The notes under the pieces are model-generated. The model was not told the origin of the DNA. It searched no databases and was given only the letters and a program-made list of their open reading frames with translations. A stretch of 64,000 nucleotides of DNA, taken from assembly GCF_001510665.1 (NCBI RefSeq), contig NZ_LMTI01000008.1, positions 1-64,000 on the forward strand, given 5' to 3'. The position numbers were made by a program, and so were the translations under genes. Shown piece after piece: positions 16,837 to 24,729 of the stretch (position 1 is its first letter; each line of letters opens with the position of its first letter). Origin of the DNA: Bacillus sp. FJAT-27445 (lineage in GTDB: Bacteria > Bacillota > Bacilli > Bacillales > Cytobacillaceae).

Positions 16837-18621
16837 TTAGACTACATATTTCTCGGCTTCGATGAGGCGGTCGGCGGCCTGGCGCTTTTTGGCGATGACG
16901 TTGATCGGCGTGTGGCGCGTGAATTTGCGGAGCGCGGACATGAGCATCCTTAGGGTGTCGCCTTCTTCGGTGGCGACGAGTGTTTCTTTTGCATGTTGCT
17001 CGATTTCGTTGAATGCTTCCTGGCAGAAGATTTGAGTGTACAGGAGCTTCTGCCGGGATTTTTCGAGGCCTGATTTTGTTATGGCTTTTTCTGTCCTCAG
17101 GACCGCCGATTCCATTGCATAGGCGTTGGAGATAATGTCGGCGATGTTGACGAGGATTTCCTGTTCCTGCTCAAGAGCCTTGCCGTATTTCTGGGCGGCG
17201 AGTCCGGCTGCGAGGAGACCGATTTTTTTTGCGTTCCGGACGAGGTGCTTTTCCTGCTCGAGCGGCTCGTCACCTGGATCCTCCGGCATCAGCATCATCA
17301 TCTCTTCCTGAAGCTGCTGCGCTTTTTGGAATAGCGGAAGCTCGCCTTTCATTGCTTTCCGGATATAGGTGCCCGGTACGAGGAGACGGTTGATTTCGTT
17401 CGTTCCCTCAAAGATCCGGTTGATGCGGGAGTCGCGGTAGGCGCGTTCGATTTCATATTCGGCCATGTAGCCGTAGCCGCCATGGATTTGGACGCCTTCG
17501 TCGACGACGTAGTCAAGTGTTTCGGTGCCGAAGACTTTGTTGAGCGAGCACTCGATGGCATACTCGGCGATTGATTTTGCGACTTGTAGCCCGTCCCTAG
17601 CTTCGTCTGCGGTGAGGCGACCCATCCGGTCCTCGAACAGGCCGACTGTGCGGTAGACGGAGCTTTCGGCTGCATAGATTTTTGACGCCATTGTCGCGAA
17701 TTTTTCCTTTGTCAGGTTGAACTGCGAGATTGGCGTTTTGAACTGCTGGCGCTGGTTTGCGTACTGGACGGTGATTTCAAACGCACGCTTTGCCCCGCCA
17801 ACGACACCGACGCCGAGCTTGTAGCGGCCGATGTTCAGGATATTGAAGGCGATGATATGGCCGCGGCCCGCCTCGCCGAGGAGGTTTTCTTTTGGTACCT
17901 GCGCGTCTTGCAGGATGAGTGTCCGGGTCGATGAGCCCTTGATGCCCATTTTCTTTTCTTCAGCACCGACGGATACGCCCGGGAAGTTGCGCTCGACGAT
18001 GAATGCCGAGAAGTGCTCGCCGTCAATTTTCGCATAGACGATGAAAACATCAGCAAAGGCGGAGTTCGTTATCCATTGCTTCTCGCCGTTCAGAATATAG
18101 TGCGTTCCTTCGGCGTTCAGTTTGGCGGTTGCTTTTGCGCCGAGTGCATCGGAACCTGAGCCTGGCTCGGTCAGTGCGTAGGCTGCGAGTTTTTCCCCTG
18201 TCGCAAGGTCAGGCAGGTACTTTTGCTTTTGATCCTCGTTTCCGAAAAGGACGATTGGCAGTGAACCGATACCGACATGGGCACCGTGCGAGATTGAGAA
18301 ACCGCCGGCACGGGCCATTTTTTCAGCGATAAGGGCCGAGCTGACTTTGTCGAGTGCGAGTCCGCCATACTCTTCGGGGACGTCCGCTCCAAGAAGGCCA
18401 AGTTCACCAGCTTGCTTTAGTAGCTTTACGGAGCGGTCGAACTCGTGGTTTTCGATGTATTCGATTTGCGGCATGACTTCGTTGTTGATGTATTCCTCGG
18501 TCGTTTTGGCGATCATTTTATGCTCATCGGTAAAATCCTCGGGGGTAAAGACGCGGTCTGCTGGGATGTCTTCGATTAGAAAGCTACCGCCTTTAATAGA
18601 CTGGCCGAGCTGGTTGGTCAT
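16837..18621 (-). CDS. fadE: Acyl-CoA dehydrogenase of fatty-acid beta-oxidation
   Basis: 594 aa. The N-terminal helical domain (28-140), the middle beta domain starting AYALTEPGSGSDA (FAD/substrate site), and the C-terminal helical domain with IHGGYGYMAEYEIERAYRDSR and IFEGTNEINRLL are those of acyl-CoA dehydrogenases. The extra ~180-residue C-terminal part is typical of the long Bacillus YusJ/FadE type. It catalyses the first step, acyl-CoA to trans-2-enoyl-CoA with FAD. It is the last gene of fadN-fadA-fadE. The order equals Bacillus subtilis, but a 337-base gap separates it from fadA. Confidence 0.93.
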   Translation of the reverse strand: MTNQLGQSIKGGSFLIEDIPADRVFTPEDFTDEHKMIAKTTEEYINNEVMPQIEYIENHEFDRSVKLLKQAGELGLLGADVPEEYGGLALDKVSSALIAEKMARAGGFSISHGAHVGIGSLPIVLFGNEDQKQKYLPDLATGEKLAAYALTEPGSGSDALGAKATAKLNAEGTHYILNGEKQWITNSAFADVFIVYAKIDGEHFSAFIVERNFPGVSVGAEEKKMGIKGSSTRTLILQDAQVPKENLLGEAGRGHIIAFNILNIGRYKLGVGVVGGAKRAFEITVQYANQRQQFKTPISQFNLTKEKFATMASKIYAAESSVYRTVGLFEDRMGRLTADEARDGLQVAKSIAEYAIECSLNKVFGTETLDYVVDEGVQIHGGYGYMAEYEIERAYRDSRINRIFEGTNEINRLLVPGTYIRKAMKGELPLFQKAQQLQEEMMMLMPEDPGDEPLEQEKHLVRNAKKIGLLAAGLAAQKYGKALEQEQEILVNIADIISNAYAMESAVLRTEKAITKSGLEKSRQKLLYTQIFCQEAFNEIEQHAKETLVATEEGDTLRMLMSALRKFTRHTPINVIAKKRQAADRLIEAEKYVV

Positions 18622-18958
18622 TGCGATTCCTCCGTTTCATTTTTAGAAGAGTTGGGTTGGGTCTTGGGTGGCGTTAGTGAGTTGGATTTCGATTTGGTTT
18701 GGCGCCCCGCTGGGTGTAATTTTTGGACTTATTTTGTTTTAGTGCTAGCAGCTGCTAGCTTTTATGAACCGGTTTTATGGATTTATGAACTGATACTTAA
18801 ATTTATGAACCGGGTTCGTCGTGTTATGAACCGATTTGAACATTTATGAACCTTGCATCTGGCCTAGTCGAAATCTAACGAGCAAGCCATCCCGGCGCAC
18901 CAGGATGGCCGGATGCCAACGTAAGTTTTATTTTCTGAATGGAGCTGTTTTTTTCCGA
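18622..18958. other. 337-base gap inside the fad operon
   Basis: No gene. It holds a short-period tandem array (18761-18851) and, nearer fadA, a hairpin GCCATCC / GGATGGC (18886-18909) without a U-tract. In Bacillus subtilis these genes are adjacent, so this is extra sequence in the operon transcript. Confidence 0.6.
18761..18851. repeat. Tandem array, five units of 20-21 bp
   Basis: The core TTTATGAAC (minus GTTCATAAA) starts at 18761, 18782, 18802, 18823 and 18843, a spacing of 21, 20, 21 and 20. The bases between cores differ. Same architecture as the arrays at 7991-8110 and 20230-20418 with a different core. Confidence 0.85.
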
Positions 18959-20134
18959 CTAAAGCAATTCGAACACTCCGGCTGCGCCCATGCCGCCGCC
19001 GATGCACATTGTAACGACGCCGAATTGTGCATTGCGGCGTTTTAGTTCGTGGATCAGGGAAAGTGTGAGTTTTGCGCCTGTGCAGCCAAGCGGGTGGCCG
19101 AGTGCGATTGCGCCGCCGTTTACGTTGACTTTGTCCTCATCAAGGTTCAGCTCGCGGATGACCTGGATGGCTTGGGATGCGAATGCTTCGTTCAGCTCGA
19201 ATAGCGAGATGTCGCTGAGTTCGAGACCTGCGAGCTTGAGCGCCTTCGGAATGGCGACGACCGGGCCGACGCCCATGATTTCCGGCGGCACTCCCCCAAC
19301 GGCAAACGACCTGAATTTTGCAAGCGGCTTCAGGCCAAGCGACTCCGCTTTTTCACGCTCCATGACCATGACCGCAGCGGCGCCGTCGCTTGTTTGCGAA
19401 GCGTTCCCCGCTGTGACTGTTCCGTTAAGGGAAAATGCCGGGCGAAGTTTCGCTAGAGTGTCGAGGTTCGTATCCGGGCGGACGCCTTCATCTTGCGCGA
19501 ACTGGAACGTTTTCTCCTTTAGCTTGTTGTCGCTGCCGACCGAACGGACGGTGACATCGACCGAAACGATTTCATCTTGGAATTTCCCCTCCCGGATGGC
19601 ACGGGCGGCGCGCTCATGGCTCCGGACGGCGAACTCGTCCTGGTCGCGGCGGGTGACGCCGAACCTTTCGGCGACTTTTTCTGCTGTGTGGCCCATGCTC
19701 ATGTAATACTGCGGGGCCGTTTCGGCAAGCTTAACGTTCGGGCGGGTGACATGGCCCATCATCGGCACCATGCTCATCGACTCCGCTCCGCCGGCGAGGA
19801 TGGTATCCGCTTGGCCGAGCATTATGCGCTCGGAGGCGTAGGCGATTGACTGCAGGCCGGACGAACAATAGCGGTTGATGGTGATGGCTGGGACTTCGTA
19901 CGGGAGCCCGGCCAGGCCCGCGATGTTGCGCGCCATGTTCAGGCCCTGCTCCGCTTCCGGCATTGCGCAGCCGATTATGACATCATCTATGTTTCCTTCG
20001 TAATTGCCGGCTCGCCTCAGAGTTTCCTTGATGACGAGCGCGCCGAGGTCGTCCGGGCGAACCTGGGCAAGCGAGCCCTTCTTCGCCTTTCCGACTGGCG
20101 TACGGGCTCCGGCAACGATGACCGCTTCTCTCAT
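18959..20134 (-). CDS. fadA: Acetyl-CoA C-acyltransferase (3-ketoacyl-CoA thiolase)
   Basis: 391 aa, the standard thiolase length. Nucleophile Cys90 lies in NRYCSSGLQS, His347 in ALGHPLGCTGA, and the second catalytic cysteine Cys377 in TMCIGGGMGA. It performs the last step of each beta-oxidation cycle, cleaving 3-ketoacyl-CoA with CoA to acetyl-CoA. It lies between fadN and fadE on the minus strand. SD GAGAGGGAACCC-type purines precede the ATG. Repression by FadR through the operator ahead of fadN is inferred. Confidence 0.95.
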   Translation of the reverse strand: MREAVIVAGARTPVGKAKKGSLAQVRPDDLGALVIKETLRRAGNYEGNIDDVIIGCAMPEAEQGLNMARNIAGLAGLPYEVPAITINRYCSSGLQSIAYASERIMLGQADTILAGGAESMSMVPMMGHVTRPNVKLAETAPQYYMSMGHTAEKVAERFGVTRRDQDEFAVRSHERAARAIREGKFQDEIVSVDVTVRSVGSDNKLKEKTFQFAQDEGVRPDTNLDTLAKLRPAFSLNGTVTAGNASQTSDGAAAVMVMEREKAESLGLKPLAKFRSFAVGGVPPEIMGVGPVVAIPKALKLAGLELSDISLFELNEAFASQAIQVIRELNLDEDKVNVNGGAIALGHPLGCTGAKLTLSLIHELKRRNAQFGVVTMCIGGGMGAAGVFELL

Positions 20135-20229
20135 TGGGTTCCCTCTCTTTCCTTCTAGTGTTCTAGTAAACTCATGGTTTTTAGCGGATTTTGGGGTCCG
20201 CAGGTATTGCGTGGTTCTGTCTGCAAATC

Positions 20230-20418
20230 TGGTATCAGCGGGTGCTGGTGGTTTATCAGTATTTGGTAGCAGTCTATCAGTATTCAGTGGCGGTTTATCA
20301 GCATTCGCCGAATGTTTATCAGTATTTGGCGGCGGTTTATCAGCATTCGCCGAATGTTTATCAGCATTTGAGCAACTTTTATCAGTATTAGAACCGATTT
20401 GTCAGTCGGTTAACAAAA
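20230..20418. repeat. Tandem array, about eight to nine 21-bp units
   Basis: Units start at 20230 (weak), 20251, 20272, 20293, 20314, 20335, 20356, 20377 and 20398 (weak). The core is GTTTATCAGYATT (minus AATRCTGATAAAC), followed by 8 variable bases. Units 3 and 5 are identical (variable part CGCCGAAT), and units 2 and 4 share GGCG. The 21-base period keeps frame and gives a VYQYL/VYQHS-type repeated ORF, but that ORF lacks an SD and lies antisense to the operon. Confidence 0.88.
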
Positions 20419-20430
20419 AGCCGATGCGAA

Positions 20431-20460
20431 ATGAAGCAATGGATACGTCCCCTGCCTCAC
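20431..20460. repeat. 30-bp palindromic repeat, copy 3
   Basis: ATGAAGCA ... TGCCTCAC around ATGGATACGTCCCC. It ends 8 bases before the last base of the fadN stop codon, inside the operon. Confidence 0.9.
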
Positions 20461-20467
20461 TTCAATT

Positions 20468-22864
20468 CTAGTTCCTGAGCGGTTTTCCTTTGACGAGCAT
20501 GTGTTGCATGCGTTGTTGTGATTTTGGTTCTGCTAGCAGGCTTAGGAATGCTTCGCGTTCTAAATCTAGCAGGTATTGCTCGTCGACTTCGGTGCCGAAT
20601 GGGACTTTGCCACCTGCGAGTACGTAGGCGAGTTTCTTTGCGATTTTCATATCGTGCTCGGAGATGTAGCCGGATAGCTGCATCGCCTGGGCGCCGAGGA
20701 TAAGTGCGGCGTAGCCGGTTTCGCCTGTGACCGGGATTTTCTTTCGGACAGGCGGTTTGTAGCCTTGTTCGTGCAGCGCGAGGACGGCTTGTTTGGCGTC
20801 ATGCAGCTGGTGGTCGCTGTTGACGGAGATGCCGTCGGCCCGGTATAGGAAGTTGGTTTCACGCGCTTCGGCTCCCGAGGTGGAGACTTTTGCCATGGCG
20901 ATGGTTTCAAATACTTTGGCGGTGACCTTCATAAGGTCGAAGTCAATCCCTTTCGGCAGTGCATTCAAGTGCCTTATATAGAGCTCCTTGTTGCCGCCTC
21001 CGCCCGGAATGAGGCCGACGCCTACTTCGACGAGTCCCATGTACGTTTCCATGTTCCCCTGAATATGCGCGCATGGGAGGCAGACCTCGGTACCTCCGCC
21101 AAGTGTCATCTGAAACGGCGCGACGACAACTGGCTTCCTGGAATATTTGATTTTCATCATGGCGCTCTGGAACTGGCGGACGACCATGTCGAGTTCATAC
21201 AGATTGTCGTCCTGGGCTTCCATCAAAATCATCGCGAGGTTTGCGCCAACACAGAAGTTCTTGCCCTGGTTGCCGATGACGAGCCCTTTGTAATTCTTTT
21301 CAACCTCGTCAATCGAAAAGTTGATCATCTGTAGGATGTCTGGCCCGATTGCGTTGCTCTGGGAATGAAACTCGAGCAATGCAACGCCGTCTCCAATGTC
21401 GATGAGGCTTGCGCCTGTGTTCTTTTTGATGACGCCTTTTTCCTTTTTGATTTGTTTCAGGTCGATGACTTTCGGATTCACTTCGAGCGGCTTGTATTCG
21501 CCGTTATCATAATAGGTATTTTCCTTATAGAATGACGTATGTCCGGCAGCTAGCATGTCCTCCACCCATTGCGGGACTTGGTCTCCTTGCTCCTTCATTT
21601 TCGCGGCGGCACGTTCAACGCCGATTGCATCCCATGTTTCGAACGGACCGTGTTCCCAGCCGAAACCCCATTTCATTGCACGGTCAATTGACGGGATGTC
21701 ATCGGCGATTTTTCCGAGAAGCTCTGCGGAATAGAGGAGCACCGGACTGAAAATGTTCCAAAGCAGGCTGCCTGCGCGGTCGTCCTTTGCGTATATGAGC
21801 GCTTTCAATTTATTCGCCGTGCCTTTTTCCTGCTTGGCAAGCTCGGTTGCCTGGGTCTTTAGCTTTTTGCGCGGTCCGTATTCTAGTGTGCTTGGATCAA
21901 GTTCAAGAATATCTTTTCCTTCTTTTTTAAAAAAGCCTTGGCCGGACTTGCTGCCGAGCCAGCCGTTTTCAAGCATTTGCAGCATAACGGGCGGAACATC
22001 GAATACTTCCTTTTCCTCGCCTTGAGCCTGATCGTAGACATTTTTCGCGACATGTACGAATGTGTCGAGGCCGACAACATCAAGGGTGCGGAAGGTTGCC
22101 GACTTCGGGCGGCCGATAAGCGGGCCCGTAACCGAATCGACTTCGCCGACTGAATAGCCGCCCTTCAGCATTTCCCTTAACGTGATGAGCAGGCCGTAGG
22201 TGCCAATGCGGTTCGCGATGAAGTTCGGCGTGTCTTTTGCGATGACGACTCCTTTGCCGAGTACGTCCTCGCTGAAGGTCTTCATATAGGTAAAAACGTC
22301 CGGGCCGGTGTGCTGTGTCGGGATGATTTCAAGCAGTTTTAAGTATCGTGGTGGATTGAAGAAATGGGTGCCGAGGAAATGTTTTTGGAAGTCCTCGGAA
22401 CGGCCTTCCGCCATCGCTTCAACCGATATGCCGGATGTGTTCGAGCTGACGATGCTGCCCGGTTTCCGGTGCTGGTCTACTTTTTCAAAGACTTGCTTTT
22501 TTATGGTGAGGTTTTCGGTAACGACTTCAATGATCCAGTCGACTTCTGAGAGGCTGTACAGGTCGTCTTCAAGATTGCCCGCTTGTATGAGGTTAAGGTT
22601 TTCTTTTACTGTGAGCGGTGCCGGCTTTTGCTTGAGCAGTTTTTGGATTGCTTCGGTTGCGATGCGGTTGCGGACTTGTTTGTCGTTTAGCATCAGGCCT
22701 TTCGCCTTTTCGGCTTCGTTTGGCTCGCGCGGGACGATATCAAGCAAGAGTGTCGGGATTCCGATGTTGGCGAGATGGGCGGCAATCCCTGAACCCATCA
22801 CTCCCGAGCCAAGCACGGCAGCCTTTTTAATCGGTTGAATCACATGTGTCTCCCCCTTCGACAA
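20468..22864 (-). CDS. fadN: 3-hydroxyacyl-CoA dehydrogenase / enoyl-CoA hydratase
   Basis: 798-aa two-domain enzyme. The N-terminal NAD Rossmann motif is VLGSGVMGSGIAAHLA (residues 14-29), with the 3-hydroxyacyl-CoA dehydrogenase core to ~400. The C-terminal enoyl-CoA hydratase (crotonase) domain runs ~480-680, with GGGTEVCLPC and GLVEVGVGLIPGGGG. It hydrates enoyl-CoA and oxidises the 3-hydroxy product. The domain order (dehydrogenase first) is that of Bacillus YusL/FadN and the reverse of E. coli FadB. It is the first gene of the operon, with SD GGGGGAGA and a FadR box 5 bases beyond the start. Confidence 0.93.
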   Translation of the reverse strand: MSKGETHVIQPIKKAAVLGSGVMGSGIAAHLANIGIPTLLLDIVPREPNEAEKAKGLMLNDKQVRNRIATEAIQKLLKQKPAPLTVKENLNLIQAGNLEDDLYSLSEVDWIIEVVTENLTIKKQVFEKVDQHRKPGSIVSSNTSGISVEAMAEGRSEDFQKHFLGTHFFNPPRYLKLLEIIPTQHTGPDVFTYMKTFSEDVLGKGVVIAKDTPNFIANRIGTYGLLITLREMLKGGYSVGEVDSVTGPLIGRPKSATFRTLDVVGLDTFVHVAKNVYDQAQGEEKEVFDVPPVMLQMLENGWLGSKSGQGFFKKEGKDILELDPSTLEYGPRKKLKTQATELAKQEKGTANKLKALIYAKDDRAGSLLWNIFSPVLLYSAELLGKIADDIPSIDRAMKWGFGWEHGPFETWDAIGVERAAAKMKEQGDQVPQWVEDMLAAGHTSFYKENTYYDNGEYKPLEVNPKVIDLKQIKKEKGVIKKNTGASLIDIGDGVALLEFHSQSNAIGPDILQMINFSIDEVEKNYKGLVIGNQGKNFCVGANLAMILMEAQDDNLYELDMVVRQFQSAMMKIKYSRKPVVVAPFQMTLGGGTEVCLPCAHIQGNMETYMGLVEVGVGLIPGGGGNKELYIRHLNALPKGIDFDLMKVTAKVFETIAMAKVSTSGAEARETNFLYRADGISVNSDHQLHDAKQAVLALHEQGYKPPVRKKIPVTGETGYAALILGAQAMQLSGYISEHDMKIAKKLAYVLAGGKVPFGTEVDEQYLLDLEREAFLSLLAEPKSQQRMQHMLVKGKPLRN

Positions 22865-22868
22865 AATT

Positions 22869-22886
22869 TGAATGAATACTCATTCA
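22869..22886. promoter_or_regulatory. FadR operator of the fad operon
   Basis: The 18-mer TGAATGAATACTCATTCA is a near-perfect palindrome and equals the Bacillus subtilis FadR (YsiA) consensus TGAATGAWTANTCATTCA. It lies just upstream of fadN. FadR is released by long-chain acyl-CoA, which induces beta-oxidation. Confidence 0.9.
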
Positions 22887-22999
22887 TTTTTTCAGCAAAA
22901 AAAATTCAACTGGAAAATTATGAGCTCTGCTACCTCTAATAATAAAATATTTTGAATATTAGCGCAACAAATAAGTGAAACAAGTGCAACAGTGAAGCA

Positions 23000-23029
23000 G
23001 TGAAGCAGGGGACGTTTCCTCTGCCTCAT
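23000..23029. repeat. 30-bp palindromic repeat, copy 4 (reverse orientation)
   Basis: GTGAAGCAG ... TGCCTCAT around GGGACGTTTCCTC. It is preceded by an extra GTGAAGCA (22992-22999), a partial duplication of its own arm. Confidence 0.9.
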
Positions 23030-23148
23030 TCGAGTAGTTACCGTTTATGGTGCCAGGGGCGAATCCAGTGCCACATTTAGTTAAGTACACTCTTCATTCA
23101 AGATGGTTCAGTTTGTTCGTGGAGGAGCGGAACTTTACATATGCAGAT

Positions 23149-23178
23149 TTGAGGCAATGGGTACGTCCCCTGCCTCAC
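23149..23178. repeat. 30-bp palindromic repeat, copy 5
   Basis: TTGAGGCA ... TGCCTCAC around ATGGGTACGTCCCC, in the intergenic region upstream of the HD-GYP gene. Confidence 0.88.
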
Positions 23179-23353
23179 TATGGGTATGTCCGCTGTTTCA
23201 TTTTTCTCTATGAATTTTTATTAATAAACCCCTATTTTTACAATGAAAAAGATGGTAATATAATCTTTATTTGCCATCTATTTTTGATGGTAATGGCCCC
23301 TTTTCTATTTGAGGTTTTTACTAAATATACGTTTTTTGGAAGTGGGGAGTTTT

Positions 23354-24250
23354 ATGAATATTGTTAAGAAGAATCCGCTTGAAAAAGTGCTGATGAAGAA
23401 TATGGAGTTGTCCTTACTGGCGTCGGGTGACGGGACTGAAGTTATCCACCATAAGCTGTATGCGGGTGCGCGCTGGGCGATGGCGCCGGCGGATGATTGG
23501 ACCGCACTGGAGCATCTGACGATTTTGTCGGGGCGGATGAAGATGAATTCGTCTGCCGGGGAAGTTGTGCTTGAGCCGGGTGATTCGGTCAATGCTTGCC
23601 CAGTGAAGGAGCACATAATTTTCACAGCTGAGACAGAAGTGGAGTTTTTATATGTCACATCGCAGCCGCAGTTCCATTTTTACAGCAATTCAGTGAAGGA
23701 CATGATGGACTTGGCGATTTTGGTTGAGGAAAAGGATGGCTATACTTCCGACCACTGTGACCGGATTAAGGAGTTGGCGATGAAAGTCGGGAAAGTGATG
23801 GGATTGAATTCGGACGAGCTTTATATACTGAATTTGGCTGGCTTTTTGCATGATGTTGGGAAAGTGAAGGTTCCGGATGGAATTTTGAACAAGCCAGGAA
23901 AACTGACTGGAGAAGAGTATGAAATTATTAAAATGCATACTGTCTGGGGAAGAGAACTTTTAACAGAAACGAACTTTCTCGATTTGGTCAAGGCTGGCGA
24001 AATAGTCGAGCAGCACCATGAGCGGTATGACGGGTTGGGTTACCCCCACCAACTGAAGGGTGACGAAATCCGGATTGAAGCGGCGATTATCTCGGTCGTG
24101 GATGCATTTGATGCGATGACGTCCGACCGCGTGTACCGAAAAGGAATGGACCCCGAAGACGCTTGTGCGGAACTTGTTCGCCATAAAGGCACGATGTTCC
24201 ATCCGAAAGTTGTCGATGCATTTCTATCGATAAAACATCAATTGAGCTAA
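23354..24250 (+). CDS. Cupin / HD-GYP domain protein (probable cyclic-di-nucleotide phosphodiesterase)
   Basis: 298 aa from the ATG at 23354 (purine-rich GTGGGGAG upstream). Residues 25-105 form a cupin-like beta barrel (LSGRMKMNSSAGEVVLEPGDSV). Residues ~120-295 are a full HD-GYP domain: FLHDVGKVKVPDGILNKPG (HD at 166-167), LTGEEYEIIKMH, and QHHERYDGLGYP (221-231), with SVVDAFDAMTSDRVYR. HD-GYP enzymes hydrolyse cyclic di-GMP or cyclic GMP-AMP. A cupin sensor in front suggests ligand-controlled activity. A small secreted-protein gene follows after 13 bases, probably co-transcribed. Confidence 0.88.
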   Translation: MNIVKKNPLEKVLMKNMELSLLASGDGTEVIHHKLYAGARWAMAPADDWTALEHLTILSGRMKMNSSAGEVVLEPGDSVNACPVKEHIIFTAETEVEFLYVTSQPQFHFYSNSVKDMMDLAILVEEKDGYTSDHCDRIKELAMKVGKVMGLNSDELYILNLAGFLHDVGKVKVPDGILNKPGKLTGEEYEIIKMHTVWGRELLTETNFLDLVKAGEIVEQHHERYDGLGYPHQLKGDEIRIEAAIISVVDAFDAMTSDRVYRKGMDPEDACAELVRHKGTMFHPKVVDAFLSIKHQLS

Positions 24251-24263
24251 AGGAGGTGATACT

Positions 24264-24551
24264 ATGAAAAAAATGCTGTTGGTTTTAACATTGGCCTTTG
24301 CCCTGCAAACCGTATTCGCGGGTGCAGCTGGTGCGGCATACTTTAAGGGTTGGGACAAGACAATTTCAATCAATACCGGACTTAATCTTCTTCCTGCATT
24401 GAAAACTGGCGATGCGACTTTCAAGCTCCAGGAAGCTGTACATAACGAGCTAAAAAATGCTACAGGCCTTGAAGTCGACCACTTCTACTACTGGGTAGAA
24501 ATCGACGGCCAAAAAGTCCTTGCAGTCGACCCGGCACGTGCGATGTACTAA
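24264..24551 (+). CDS. Small secreted protein of unknown family
   Basis: 95 aa. A signal peptide (residues 1-24, MKKMLLVLTLAFALQ and AGAAGAA) is followed by ~70 mature residues rich in aromatic and charged residues (YFKGWDKTISIN, VDHFYYWVEIDGQKV). The SD is perfect: AAAGGAGGTGAT, 5 bases before the ATG, so high translation is expected. It lies 13 bases after the HD-GYP gene and shares its terminator at 24612. No family recognised; export outside the cell is inferred from the signal peptide. Confidence 0.75.
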   Translation: MKKMLLVLTLAFALQTVFAGAAGAAYFKGWDKTISINTGLNLLPALKTGDATFKLQEAVHNELKNATGLEVDHFYYWVEIDGQKVLAVDPARAMY

Positions 24552-24561
24552 TAGAGAAGCA

Positions 24562-24591
24562 GTGAAGCAGGGGACGTTTCCATTGCCTCAT
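24562..24591. repeat. 30-bp palindromic repeat, copy 6 (reverse orientation)
   Basis: GTGAAGCA ... TGCCTCAT around GGGGACGTTTCCAT. It lies 10 bases past the secreted-protein stop and 20 bases before its terminator. Confidence 0.9.
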
Positions 24592-24611
24592 TGCGATTCC
24601 TATTCCATTTT

Positions 24612-24639
24612 AGAAGACTACTTGTAGTCTTCTTTTTTT
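24612..24639 (+). terminator. Terminator of the HD-GYP/secreted-protein pair
   Basis: AGAAGACTAC, TT, GTAGTCTTCT and a run of seven T/TA. Confidence 0.9.
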
Positions 24640-24684
24640 ATAGATTGGGTTGGCTATTCTTTTCACACAACCTGCGAAGTTGGT

Positions 24685-24693
24685 TGGTATAAT
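24685..24693 (+). promoter_or_regulatory. Extended -10 promoter of the GNAT gene
   Basis: TGG followed by TATAAT (24688-24693); no good -35. It lies 37 bases upstream of the start at 24730. Confidence 0.5.
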
Positions 24694-24729
24694 TAGGATG
24701 GAGTTTTAATAGAGGAGAGGGTATTAAAA

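Larger units (their letters stand above)
20135..20467. other. 333-base gap inside the fad operon
   Basis: No gene. It contains the 21-bp tandem array (20230-20418) and one 30-bp palindromic repeat (20431-20460), which ends 8 bases before the fadN stop. It is almost the same length as the fadA-fadE gap. Confidence 0.6.
22865..23353. other. Intergenic region with two repeat copies
   Basis: 489 bases between divergent fadN and the HD-GYP gene. Besides the FadR box it holds repeat copies 4 and 5 and a degraded GTGCCAGGGG/AGTGCCAC element (23048-23073). I see no gene. Confidence 0.55.

Noticed and set aside
18990-19706. 238-aa plus-strand ORF antisense to fadA, and similar long plus-strand ORFs over fadN and fadE
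   Set aside because: They mirror the high-GC coding strand of the fad genes and show no domain; typical antisense shadows.
20191-20391. VYQYL/VYQHS-type repeated peptide ORF in the 21-bp array
   Set aside because: A 21-bp period automatically gives a heptad-like ORF. There is no SD or start signal, it is antisense to the fad operon, and the sister arrays (20-bp or mixed periods) do not keep a frame.
7991-20418. CRISPR array
   Set aside because: Units are 20-21 bp in total with an 8-9-bp core. Repeats and spacers of CRISPR arrays are each 25-40 bp, and no cas gene is present.
16837-22864. fad operon as a horizontally acquired island
   Set aside because: Its higher GC relative to neighbours is notable, but gene order and the FadR operator are those of Bacillus; high expression codon use can explain it.
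23047-23367. 106-aa ORF upstream of the HD-GYP gene
   Set aside because: It runs through repeat copy 5 and has no domain or SD.
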